Positions 17,193-25,201 of a stretch of 64,000 bases of DNA are shown in pieces. Source of the stretch: Brevibacillus_H ginsengisoli. GTDB taxonomy: Bacteria; Bacillota; Bacilli; Brevibacillales; Brevibacillaceae. Under the pieces are notes generated by a model, which was given only the letters and a program-made list of their open reading frames with translations, was not told the DNA's origin and ran no database searches. Made by a program: the position numbers and the translations under genes. How positions within the stretch are numbered: position 1 is the stretch's first letter; the number at the start of each line of letters is the position of its first letter. Where the stretch lies: positions 248,001 to 312,000 of the forward strand of contig NZ_JBNJQR010000002.1 of NCBI RefSeq assembly GCF_050113715.1, in the 5' to 3' direction.

Positions 17193-18056
17193 TCATTTCG
17201 TCACTTTTCTTGCCGGATTTCCAAAAACTTTCTCGTTCGGCAGCACATTTTGTAACACGACCGCGCCTATCCCGATAAACGCATGATCGCCAATCGTTAC
17301 CTTTTGCAGAGTAACCGCGTTTAATCCCATCCAGACGTTTTTACCGATGCGGCATCCACCGCCTAGAATTACGCCAGCAGTTAAGATTGATGATTCATCC
17401 AAAAAACAGTTATGTCCCACATGGACGTGATCATCAATTTTGACGTGGTCGCTTATGATTGTGTTTTGTAATGAGCCTCTGCAAACTGTAGAAAAGCTGC
17501 CGATTTCTACGTCATCTCCAATGACTACAGAACCTAACTGTTTGATTCTGATGGGAACCCCCTCTAAATCTCTCTCCATTCCGAAGCCTTCTTCTCCGAT
17601 AACCGCACAGGATTTTATTAAACAATTGCGGCCAATCGTAACGCCGTTTTCAATGACGACATTTTGTCCAATCGTTGTATGTTCACCGATCGAAACCCCT
17701 TGACCAATGATTGAATTCTTACCAATTCGAACAGTAGGGTGGATACAAGTTAGAGACGTAACCGGCTGAAACCCTACATGATCGTCTATGATCTGTAAGG
17801 CTCGAGCAAAATCTAATCGGGGATGTGCGGATACTAGAACGGAAACATTGTCTTCGAAGTTGATCGCTGAACCGATAACGGCATAGGATTTGGTACTCTG
17901 GATTTTTTCTTGGATAACGGAAAATGTAAGCGAATGATCGTTAATGGAATGGACGGGACAAATACATTGAATAGGAGTGTCTTTACCTAGTAGGGTGAGA
18001 CCTAACTTTTCTGCGAGCCAAGATGCTTTAATATCTCTTTGTAATTGTGCACTCAT
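17193..18056 (-). CDS. LpxD-like acyltransferase
   Basis: A 287-residue protein with two parts: an N-terminal domain of about 95 residues resembling the uridine-binding domain of LpxD, then a left-handed beta-helix with hexapeptide turns (VRIGKNSIIGQGVSIGEHTT, HVHVGHNCFLDESSILTAGV). LpxD transfers 3-hydroxyacyl chains from ACP to UDP-acylglucosamine in Gram-negative lipid A synthesis. This organism should not make lipid A, so the enzyme more likely N-acylates another UDP-amino sugar. The His in HVGHNC matches the LpxA/LpxD catalytic His. The ATG at 18056 follows GGGGTG; a GTG at 18065 is in frame. It is the first gene of the operon. Confidence 0.85.
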   Translation of the reverse strand: MSAQLQRDIKASWLAEKLGLTLLGKDTPIQCICPVHSINDHSLTFSVIQEKIQSTKSYAVIGSAINFEDNVSVLVSAHPRLDFARALQIIDDHVGFQPVTSLTCIHPTVRIGKNSIIGQGVSIGEHTTIGQNVVIENGVTIGRNCLIKSCAVIGEEGFGMERDLEGVPIRIKQLGSVVIGDDVEIGSFSTVCRGSLQNTIISDHVKIDDHVHVGHNCFLDESSILTAGVILGGGCRIGKNVWMGLNAVTLQKVTIGDHAFIGIGAVVLQNVLPNEKVFGNPARKVTK

Positions 18057-18093
18057 TATATTCACCCCAACCTACCAACAAAAGCTTTCTTCC

Positions 18094-18122
18094 ATTATAT
18101 GAGAAGGGATTGGAGAAGTTAT
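18094..18122 (-). promoter_or_regulatory. Candidate promoter of the sugar/acyl operon
   Basis: On the minus strand CATATAAT (18094-18101) contains a perfect TATAAT and also matches the sigma-E -10 consensus CATACAnT in seven of eight positions. The -35 region is weak for sigma-A (ATAACT) and only loosely like the sigma-E box. It lies about 40 bases before the LpxD-like start. The sigma factor cannot be decided by eye. Confidence 0.3.
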
Positions 18123-18317
18123 AAGAAAATCAACCATTTTTACTAGGCAAAGAGGAACGATCGCGAGAAGGTCTTTTGATTCATCCAAACCGTGAAAAAA
18201 AAGAAGCTTTATTTTAAATTGTCTAGGGGATAAGAGCCGTGTATCCTTCCATCTAGTTATCATACAAATACAAGACAGGAATAATGAACACCATCATCTT
18301 TTATAAGGGTGATCATC

Positions 18318-18362
18318 ATGGGAATTGGTAATCTATTAATTACGGGAGCTGCTGTGGTATGA
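18318..18362 (+). CDS. 14-residue leader peptide, translationally coupled to the next gene
   Basis: An ATG at 18318 behind AAGGGTGATC opens MGIGNLLITGAAVV and stops in TGA, which shares bases with the next ATG (ATGA overlap, 18359-18362). The peptide is hydrophobic. It may be a coupling leader or the stub of a lost membrane gene. I do not recognise a function. Confidence 0.4.
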   Translation: MGIGNLLITGAAVV

Positions 18363-18877
18363 AGGAACTTCATCAACAAATTGATTCAAAGATAGTATCA
18401 AACGCGCGAAAGTATATTCGAGAAGTGATTACCAAGATAAAGTCAATGAACAGGGAGAAGCTAAGGTACGTGTATTTTTTGCCAAATCGGTATTATTGTC
18501 ATAAGAATGAGATTTATGTATCTTTTCGCATTGAATTGATGCCCCTTGAACTTCGAATAGTAAAAATGAAATTACATGTGCCATTGCCTGAAGCTAATTC
18601 GAAAGCGACATCGATTTTAGTTCGGGAAATTTCATCAAGTTGGGATGAGTCGCTTACAGTAAATGGATATATCCCATCGCATTCCAGATTCATAGAAGAA
18701 GTAACAGTTGAAGGAAAAGCAAAGGAGTCAGAAATTGACATAACAAAATTCCAAGACAAGTGGAGACATGACTGTGAAGAAAATCATGGCATTCACCTCC
18801 AATTTGGGGACGAACTTTCTTTGTTTCATCATTTTGTGAAGGGCAATTCGCCCTATCTGGTCGTTACAACAGTGTAA
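18359..18877 (+). CDS. DNRLRE-like domain protein
   Basis: A 172-residue protein without signal peptide. The C-terminal half has the layout of a DNRLRE domain, a beta-sandwich found in bacterial surface and phage proteins: SSSWDESLTVNGYIP (usually W-E-x-L-T-W-N), then DITKFQDKW, a GIHLQF strand and terminal SPYLVVTTV. The N-terminal half is charged and unrecognised. It is coupled to the small leader upstream and lies 56 bases before a CgeB-type glycosyltransferase, so a role as a spore-surface structural or glycosylated protein is plausible. The match is weak and by eye. Confidence 0.55.
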   Translation: MKELHQQIDSKIVSNARKYIREVITKIKSMNREKLRYVYFLPNRYYCHKNEIYVSFRIELMPLELRIVKMKLHVPLPEANSKATSILVREISSSWDESLTVNGYIPSHSRFIEEVTVEGKAKESEIDITKFQDKWRHDCEENHGIHLQFGDELSLFHHFVKGNSPYLVVTTV

Positions 18878-18933
18878 AGGAAGAAGTTGACCTGTGTCAG
18901 CAGAAGAATTTAGGGGGAAAGGGTTAATCATAC

Positions 18934-19911
18934 ATGAGAGTATTATTTATTGATAGTAATGAAATATTATTTGATTTACTACCACATGGATTTCGCGAAG
19001 CTGGTCACCATGTAAAAGTTTCGGGGAGAATAACAAAAGAGGCGGATATAAAAGCGCTGATTGATGAATTTAAACCACATTTGGTCGTAACCAATGGATG
19101 GGGGCCTGAGCAGACGTTAGAGAAACAGGTTTGGATCAAGAATCAAACGAAATCTCATAAGATTCCACATGTTTACTGGTCAGTTGAAGACCCGATCTTT
19201 ACGAATCATTTTGTATTACCTCTTGTAAATACCGCCCAACCAGAGTTTATTTTTACGATCTGTCAATCCGCCGTTAATTTTTATCGTTCGATTGGTTTTC
19301 CTACAACGTACCTGGATTGGGGAGTTCAACCATCCACCAATTATCCCATTCCTCCAGTGAAGCAGTATGAAGTGGATATCGCGATTGTTGCCAATTCTTA
19401 TTATCGTACGTTGGATCAATTTGTAGATTTTCGCATTGAGTCCATGAAACAATTAATCGAACCTCTTGTTACAAACGGAATACGGGTTGATATTTGGGGA
19501 GAAGGATGGGATAAGATAAAACCATTTTTAGGGGTAGAAATACCGTCTGGATGGATTCGTGGGGTAATACCATTTTCAGAATGCAATAAAGTATATAGTT
19601 CCGCTAAAATGATGATTGGATTGCAAAATATGAAGACCCAGGTCACCCAAAGAACGTATGAAATTTTAGGCTCGGGTGGTTTTCTTTTAACCAATGATAC
19701 ACCGGCAATTAGGCGATTGTTTGTTCCAGGACGAGATCTTGTCGTTACGTCCTCTCCAGAGGAAACGTTACGAATCGTTGATTTTTATTTAAACAATCAA
19801 GAAATTGCGAAGACCATCCGATCTCAAGGCCTTAAAGAAGTAACTCGTCATACGTATCGACGAAAAGCCGAATTTATTATTGAGACGCTGAGCAAACATG
19901 GAATTCTTTAG
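18934..19911 (+). CDS. CgeB-family glycosyltransferase (spore surface)
   Basis: A 325-residue protein with a GT-B-like architecture. N-terminal MRVLFIDSNEILFDLLPHGF and HLVVTNGWGPE form the first Rossmann-like domain. C-terminal RTYEILGSGGFLLTNDTPAI and EETLRIVDFYL match the nucleotide-sugar-binding end of the CgeB/YkvP family. In Bacillus subtilis CgeB is made late in sporulation in the mother cell and contributes to the glycan of the spore crust. It sits divergently beside the acyl-sugar operon, which supports a shared spore glycan role. GGGGG lies upstream of the ATG. Confidence 0.82.
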   Translation: MRVLFIDSNEILFDLLPHGFREAGHHVKVSGRITKEADIKALIDEFKPHLVVTNGWGPEQTLEKQVWIKNQTKSHKIPHVYWSVEDPIFTNHFVLPLVNTAQPEFIFTICQSAVNFYRSIGFPTTYLDWGVQPSTNYPIPPVKQYEVDIAIVANSYYRTLDQFVDFRIESMKQLIEPLVTNGIRVDIWGEGWDKIKPFLGVEIPSGWIRGVIPFSECNKVYSSAKMMIGLQNMKTQVTQRTYEILGSGGFLLTNDTPAIRRLFVPGRDLVVTSSPEETLRIVDFYLNNQEIAKTIRSQGLKEVTRHTYRRKAEFIIETLSKHGIL

Positions 19912-20107
19912 GTTTAAATTAAGCTTCTATTCCATAAAAGCCTCCTCGATAATCACGATAATATTTTGTATAATCCATTCCTCCGTACAGTCCGATCATA
20001 AACTGATTCAAAATGAACACCGCCTTGGGCTTTATCCTTCAAGTAATTCGACTGTCTTACACCTTTTTCCTACTCAAAAGGTAATCGAACCATTGGCTGG
20101 ATGATTG
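19912..20107 (-). other. Intergenic stretch with a possible 26-residue minus-strand frame
   Basis: Between the CgeB-like gene and the next gene are 355 bases. On the minus strand 19919-19999 encodes a Tyr/Gly-rich 26-residue peptide that includes GLYGGMDYTKYYRDYRGG. Its composition resembles small spore coat peptides, but no good ribosome binding site is seen. I see no other gene here. The remainder holds the terminator at 20108 and the upstream region of the secreted protein gene. Confidence 0.25.
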
Positions 20108-20139
20108 AAGGGCGTCGGAACTAGACGCTCTTTTTTTAA
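20106..20139 (+). terminator. Rho-independent terminator
   Basis: AGGGCGTC and GACGCTCT arms with one wobble pair and a loop GGAACTA are followed by seven Ts. It probably ends the CgeB-like transcript. Confidence 0.6.
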
Positions 20140-20266
20140 GAATTCTAAATAAAAAATATGGCTCTATAGGAAAAATTTTAATTGTTTGATATCATAGAAG
20201 TAACAATTGTTTACATAAACTAAAACTAGTCAAAGAAGATTTCTAAATGGGGAAGGATTTAAGACA

Positions 20267-20797
20267 ATGAAAAAAGTGGCTGCTTTAGTATTATTCGCTT
20301 GCTTGTTCAGTTCTAACGTCTACGCGAATAGTGAAATAACCAACCCGCCTAGCGTTTCGGTACCAACCGTTACAAAGAGTAACGGAGTCACAATTGAGAA
20401 GGCTACCACGTATGTAAAATCACTGACCATAAAAAACGGTAAATTATATGGTACGTTTGATTATGTAGAGTGGTATTTCGGAGATAACGCGCAGAAAGCT
20501 TATCAGAAAGATTGTCCGAAATGTTCTGGCTATGATGGAAAGGGACATATTCCATCTATGTACTATATTCGAAACCACAACAAGAAGCTAAGAACTTATC
20601 CGATTGCACAGAACGCAGAAGTCGTATTGCAAACCAATTCATTGGGCAAAGATGGCAATTTCCAATGGAATGAAAAAGTGAACATGAAGACTTTCCAACA
20701 GTTTGCCCAGAAAAGAGGAATCCCTTATAATCTCCCTTTTCATATTGAAGTGAAAAATGGAGTGGTCACGAAGATTACAGAACAATATATCCCTTGA
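20267..20797 (+). CDS. Secreted protein of unknown function
   Basis: A 176-residue protein with a clear Sec signal peptide: two Lys, a hydrophobic core and a cleavage site near NVYANS (about residue 21-22). The mature part is mostly charged beta-type sequence with one CPKC pair (KDCPKCSGYDGKGHIP), which could bind metal or form a disulfide. I do not recognise the family. GGGGAAGG lies upstream of the ATG. It is monocistronic and followed by a hairpin. Confidence 0.7.
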   Translation: MKKVAALVLFACLFSSNVYANSEITNPPSVSVPTVTKSNGVTIEKATTYVKSLTIKNGKLYGTFDYVEWYFGDNAQKAYQKDCPKCSGYDGKGHIPSMYYIRNHNKKLRTYPIAQNAEVVLQTNSLGKDGNFQWNEKVNMKTFQQFAQKRGIPYNLPFHIEVKNGVVTKITEQYIP

Positions 20798-20809
20798 TAG
20801 ATAAGAGAA

Positions 20810-20846
20810 TGAACCTCATACTTCTATGGTATGAGGTTTTCTTTTG
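20810..20846 (+). terminator. Rho-independent terminator
   Basis: AACCTCATA and TATGAGGTT pair perfectly around CTTCTATGG and run into a T-rich tail just after the secreted protein gene. Confidence 0.75.
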
Positions 20847-20987
20847 GTTGTCCTTCGTGAGCAACAAGCGAATTTAGCACCATTGCTATGATGGGAAGGG
20901 CATAATAATAGGAGAGAAGAAAAACACTAAAAAGGGTTGACCTTCGGAAGGCATAGAAATTGATGAATAAAAACAAAAGGAGATACG

Positions 20988-22463
20988 ATGACAACACGAA
21001 ACGAAATAATAGAAGCAGGATGGAATTTTGACAACAGTTATGCGAGACTGCCGAAATTATTTTTTAGCAGCATAAACCCAACGCCTGTTCGCTCACCGCA
21101 GTTGATCATTCTCAATGATCCGATGGCATCCTCCCTGGGATTGAATGTACAGGCGCTCCAAAGTGAAAATGGGGTAGAAGCACTTGCAGGCAACCGGATT
21201 CCCGAAGGTGCTTTGCCTCTTGCTCAGGCATATGCGGGGCATCAATTCGGACATTTTAACAAGCTAGGCGACGGACGGGCTTTGCTGCTTGGCGAGCAAA
21301 TCACGCCCCAAGGTAAGCGATTTGATATTCAACTCAAGGGTTCAGGTAGGACGCCATACTCCCGCGGTGGCGATGGTCGGGCGGCGCTTGGACCGATGCT
21401 GCGTGAGTACATCATTAGCGAAGCGATGCATGCGCTTGGTATTGCGACTACCCGCAGTCTTGCGGTTGTAACAACTGGTGAGTCAGTCTTCCGTGAAACC
21501 GAGCTTCCTGGCGCAATCCTCGTCCGAGTGGCATCCAGTCATCTGCGAGTGGGGACATTCCAATACGTATCGAATTGGGGCACTGTGGATGATCTGCGGA
21601 TTTTGGCGGAATATACCTTGCAACGCCATTTTCCAGATGTTGGCGAGGAGGAGAACCGCTACCTTTTGCTACTTCAGGAAGTGATTAAGCGTCAGGCCAA
21701 GCTGATCGCTCGTTGGCAGCTCGTTGGCTTCATTCATGGTGTGATGAACACCGACAATATGTCCATTAGTGGAGAAACGATTGACTATGGGCCTTGTGCT
21801 TTCATGGACGCCTATGACCCGTCAACTGTATTTAGTTCGATTGACGTGCAAGGCCGCTATGCTTACGGCAATCAGCCGTATATGGCCGGTTGGAATCTCG
21901 CAAGATTCGCTGAAGCTCTATTACCTCTGTTGCATGAAGATCAGGAGCAGGCTGTCAAACTGGCCCAGGATGCAATTTCTGATTTTAATGAGCTATATCA
22001 ACAGGAATGGCTTTCGGGAATGAGAGCCAAATTGGGTTTACTTAACGAAGAGCAAGAGGATGAGTCTTTGATAGAAGACCTCCTCAACATGATGCAGAAG
22101 TCTCGTGCGGACTATACCAATACCTTCCGCGCGTTAACTTTTGATTCGCTGGAGGATACCCTCCTGAATGGAACTCCGGAATTTACTCAATGGTATGAAC
22201 GTTGGCAAGCAAGACTAGGTAGACAGCAGGAATCGAAAAACTCCGCACAACAACTAATGCGTAATAGCAATCCTGCGCTTATCCCTCGGAATCACCGGGT
22301 AGAGGAGGCGTTAGAAGCAGCAGTGAAACACGGAGATTACAGCGTGATGAATAGGCTTCTAGGCGTTCTTTCTAATCCTTACGAGCACACCTTAGAACAG
22401 GCTAAATACGCCACGCTGCCTGAGACTTCAAACCGTCCGTATAGGACTTTTTGTGGTACCTAA
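20988..22463 (+). CDS. selO: Protein adenylyltransferase SelO (YdiU family)
   Basis: A 491-residue pseudokinase-fold enzyme that transfers AMP from ATP to Ser/Thr/Tyr of proteins. The family's inverted ATP-binding mode is supported by the conserved segments AYAGHQFGHFNKLGDGRALL, QLKGSGRTPYSRGGDGRAAL and LVGFIHGVMNTDNMSISGET, the last holding the metal-binding Asn/Asp. The length is normal for bacterial SelO. It ends in a Cys-containing tail (YRTFCGT), the position where eukaryotic homologues have selenocysteine. GGAG precedes the ATG. It is monocistronic with a strong terminator. Confidence 0.95.
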   Translation: MTTRNEIIEAGWNFDNSYARLPKLFFSSINPTPVRSPQLIILNDPMASSLGLNVQALQSENGVEALAGNRIPEGALPLAQAYAGHQFGHFNKLGDGRALLLGEQITPQGKRFDIQLKGSGRTPYSRGGDGRAALGPMLREYIISEAMHALGIATTRSLAVVTTGESVFRETELPGAILVRVASSHLRVGTFQYVSNWGTVDDLRILAEYTLQRHFPDVGEEENRYLLLLQEVIKRQAKLIARWQLVGFIHGVMNTDNMSISGETIDYGPCAFMDAYDPSTVFSSIDVQGRYAYGNQPYMAGWNLARFAEALLPLLHEDQEQAVKLAQDAISDFNELYQQEWLSGMRAKLGLLNEEQEDESLIEDLLNMMQKSRADYTNTFRALTFDSLEDTLLNGTPEFTQWYERWQARLGRQQESKNSAQQLMRNSNPALIPRNHRVEEALEAAVKHGDYSVMNRLLGVLSNPYEHTLEQAKYATLPETSNRPYRTFCGT

Positions 22464-22480
22464 CGGTCAAATGCTTTTGT

Positions 22481-22515
22481 TAAGCACTAACATTTCGTTA
22501 GTGCTTATTTTTTTT
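22481..22515 (+). terminator. Terminator of selO, member of the CACTAAC hairpin set
   Basis: AAGCACTAAC and GTTAGTGCTT pair perfectly over ten bases around ATTTC and are followed by a T tract. The same CACTAAC...TTCGTTAGTG core recurs at 38864 and 53955. Confidence 0.85.
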
Positions 22516-22625
22516 ACACATAACGAACAAAAACCAGTTCATTATTCCTTCATCGTGTACATATTTGACATTCGATCATTTCAGTATAATGAGCGCATAT
22601 GAAAAAAATAAGGGGGAACCTACAG

Positions 22626-23966
22626 TTGAAAAAGAAATTTACAACAGCCATATCAATCATCATCATGTTCGCTATCATGTTAGCCACATACAATTCTGGG
22701 GGAGCCATCGTAAGCGCCGAAAGTAATAAACATAAGGATAAAGAGCTTACTTTCTATTTGGTACGGCATGGGGAAACTGTTTTCAACAAGCAAAAGCGGA
22801 TGCAAGGGTACTCGGATTCTCCTTTGACTGAAGAAGGAATCGAGGTTGCCATCAAATTGGGGAAAGGATTGAAAAAAATTCCGTTTACTGCGGCTTACAG
22901 CAGCACAAGCGAGCGAGCGATTGATACGGCCGATCTGATCTTAAAAGGCAGGAACATCCCAGTTATCAAGGACAAACGGCTGAAAGAAGTCAATTTTGGC
23001 AGTTGGGAAGGGGAATACACAAGCGATATTCTGAAGCAGCATCCCGATCTGTATGATAATCCGGATATCTATAAAACAGTTGGCGGAGAATCTACTCAAG
23101 AACAGCTGGAGCGGATGAAAGCGGTAATGAACCGAATGGTGGAAGAAAACAAAGCAAATGGCGGCAATGTTCTTGTCGTTACGCATGGTCTTGCTATTTT
23201 AAATTATGTGACTCAACTGGATCCGCAAAGCTGGGATTGGGACAAAGGCGGTTTGCCCAATTCGAGTGTAACGACCGTTCAATGGAAAAACGGCAAATTT
23301 AAAGTGTTGAAGGTTGGTGATCAAAGCTACGCGGATAAAGGAGATTTGAAGCTTACCATCTATCTGGTGCGTCATGGAGAAACTGTATTTAACGTTCAAA
23401 ATCGCTTGCAAGGCTATTCGGATTCACCATTAACGGAAAATGGAATCAAGGCTGCCGAATACTTGGGAAAAGGTTTAAAAGACATTCCATTTAGTGCGGC
23501 TTATAGCAGCACGAGTGAACGGGCGGTTGATACGGCCGATATCATTTTGCAGGGAAGAAAACTGCCGCTAAAGTCGGATAAGCGGTTGAAAGAGATTAAT
23601 TTTGGGGATTGGGAAGGGGATAATGTTAACGATATTCTGAAGCAGCATCCCGACTTTTATGAGAATCCTGATCTTTTGAAAACGGTAGGTGGAGAATCTT
23701 ATCAGGAGCTGCTGGAGCGGACAAAAGCTGCATTAGATACTATCGTTATGGATAATGTGGGAAAAGGCGGCAATGTTCTTGTCGTATCACACGGTCTTAC
23801 CATTTTGAATTATGTAACGGATTTGGATCCGCAAAGCTGGGATTGGAACAAAGGCAGTTTGCCAAATTCAAGCGTAACAACGGTCGAGTGGAAAAACGGC
23901 AAATATAAAGTGTTAAAAGTCGGCGATCAAAGCTATGCGGAAAAAGGCGAGAAAGCCACCAGATAA
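22626..23966 (+). CDS. Secreted protein with two tandem histidine phosphatase domains
   Basis: A 446-residue protein with an N-terminal hydrophobic signal segment (residues 8-30) and two copies of a histidine phosphatase (phosphoglycerate mutase-like) domain. Each copy has the catalytic LVRHGETVFN near its start, an AAYSSTSERA loop with the second phosphate-binding Arg, and VVTHG or VVSHG with the second His. The copies, about 200 residues each, are more than 70% similar by eye and both look active. The start is a TTG at 22626 behind AGGGGGAAC. An ATG at 22599 lies only nine bases from a TATAAT at 22585, too close to be translated from that promoter. It probably removes phosphate from an extracellular substrate. 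Confidence 0.85.
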   Translation: MKKKFTTAISIIIMFAIMLATYNSGGAIVSAESNKHKDKELTFYLVRHGETVFNKQKRMQGYSDSPLTEEGIEVAIKLGKGLKKIPFTAAYSSTSERAIDTADLILKGRNIPVIKDKRLKEVNFGSWEGEYTSDILKQHPDLYDNPDIYKTVGGESTQEQLERMKAVMNRMVEENKANGGNVLVVTHGLAILNYVTQLDPQSWDWDKGGLPNSSVTTVQWKNGKFKVLKVGDQSYADKGDLKLTIYLVRHGETVFNVQNRLQGYSDSPLTENGIKAAEYLGKGLKDIPFSAAYSSTSERAVDTADIILQGRKLPLKSDKRLKEINFGDWEGDNVNDILKQHPDFYENPDLLKTVGGESYQELLERTKAALDTIVMDNVGKGGNVLVVSHGLTILNYVTDLDPQSWDWNKGSLPNSSVTTVEWKNGKYKVLKVGDQSYAEKGEKATR

Positions 23967-24026
23967 AATGCGGTAAGTCATTCATGAGATGTTAACGTAA
24001 AACAGTATCTAGATATAAAATTACTT

Positions 24027-24075
24027 AAAAACGCATGATTGTCCCGTTCGTTTGGGAATGATCATGCGTTTTTCG
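24027..24075. terminator. Bidirectional terminator
   Basis: AAAAACGCATGAT and ATCATGCGTTTTT form a long stem with inner GTCCC/GGGA-type pairing. It separates the phosphatase gene from the convergent ger operon. Confidence 0.8.
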
Positions 24076-24091
24076 TGATAGAGAAATAACA

Positions 24092-25201
24092 CTATTTTGT
24101 CGTTCCCATCCCCGAAATGGTTGCTTTTACATGTACCTTCACATCTGCTTTCGAAAAGGTATCCCCCCACCGATTCTTCACTGATTTCCACTGCTCGTAT
24201 TCGTAAGCGCGAGCATACAATCCGAACCCGATCGGGTCGATTTTAGCTGATTGTATTTTGTGTATCAGTTTGTTCATTCGTTTTACCATTTCCTTTTCGA
24301 TATCCCGCTCCAGCTTTTTCGATTCTTTTCTGACATCCAGCTTAAACATACGCTCCGTTAGAATTACTCTCATTTTGACCCGAATGTCGAATTTGAACTT
24401 GTCCTGCGCATAATCGGTTTTGGTTTTGACGGAAATGTCATTAGCAGAAAAACTGTAGATATTCGCCGGAAAAATCTTGCCAGGTGGTTGATCGGGTGCT
24501 TGAAATGTAAAGGGAAATTCCCCTTTGGTTTGATGCTGAAGAATATGCAGAAGTTTCGTTTCGGTTGGATCAAGGGAGAGCTTGTACTCGTCCTGCTCTC
24601 CAAGCAATGCGGTTCCAGTGACTAATAGCCTCTCTTTTTTCTGCAGCTCGGTTATGCTTGCGGTTTTGCCCTTCTCGAATGCATCACGCCGCAAATCCTG
24701 CAGGCTTGTTTTCACAGTGATATTGCGACGATGAGCAGTATCAATCAGTTTTGACAGATAGAGTGGAAGACGCGGTTTGTCTTTTGGCAAAAATTTAATC
24801 ACATCGTAGGCGTTCCCGTTCACCATTACGATTCTTCCGGTGATCGAATTTTTAGGATCTCGAAGAAAGGGTTCCAGCAACTTTAACCAGTGCTTATGCT
24901 TTATTAAACTTTTTCCAATCAAAATCGCCTGTACTTTTCCACCGGTTGTCAAAGCCATAAAGGTTTTGTCGGCTTCCTCCCTCTGTTCTCGCATGGAAGG
25001 CGCCGGCGTTATGTATATCTCCTCCTTGATCTTCGCTTCCCGACTAAAAACAGGGCTTGAGTTCGAAAAGATCAGATTGTTTTTTTCATCAAGGTCAATA
25101 CCAACCAAAAGCGACAAGGATACATCTTCTATATCGGTCCTGTCCATACACCCTGTTGTCAACAATGTCAGAGACAGGAAGCCAATCAACATTTTTTTCA
25201 T
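24092..25201 (-). CDS. gerC-type: Spore germination lipoprotein, GerC subunit
   Basis: A 369-residue Ger(x)C-family protein, the lipoprotein subunit of a nutrient germinant receptor in the spore inner membrane. The lipobox is visible at the N-terminus (LLTTGC, Cys at about residue 18), and DVSLSLLVGIDLDE follows as in the family. The C-terminal domain starts near DISVKTKTDYAQDKFKFDI and ends with KWGDTFSKADVKVHVKA-like sequence. Its ATG overlaps the stop of the permease gene (ATGA), and GGGGAAAAG lies upstream. It is the last gene of the three-gene operon; Lgt elsewhere in the window would lipidate it. Confidence 0.93.
   Translation of the reverse strand: MKKMLIGFLSLTLLTTGCMDRTDIEDVSLSLLVGIDLDEKNNLIFSNSSPVFSREAKIKEEIYITPAPSMREQREEADKTFMALTTGGKVQAILIGKSLIKHKHWLKLLEPFLRDPKNSITGRIVMVNGNAYDVIKFLPKDKPRLPLYLSKLIDTAHRRNITVKTSLQDLRRDAFEKGKTASITELQKKERLLVTGTALLGEQDEYKLSLDPTETKLLHILQHQTKGEFPFTFQAPDQPPGKIFPANIYSFSANDISVKTKTDYAQDKFKFDIRVKMRVILTERMFKLDVRKESKKLERDIEKEMVKRMNKLIHKIQSAKIDPIGFGLYARAYEYEQWKSVKNRWGDTFSKADVKVHVKATISGMGTTK

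Noticed and set aside
18072..18263. 63-residue minus-strand frame upstream of the LpxD-like gene
   Set aside because: It has no SD and no recognisable features, and the likely operon promoter lies inside it.
22565..22590. TTGACA and TATAAT as a full sigma-A promoter for the phosphatase gene
   Set aside because: The spacer is only 14 bases. The TATAAT may be real but not with that -35.
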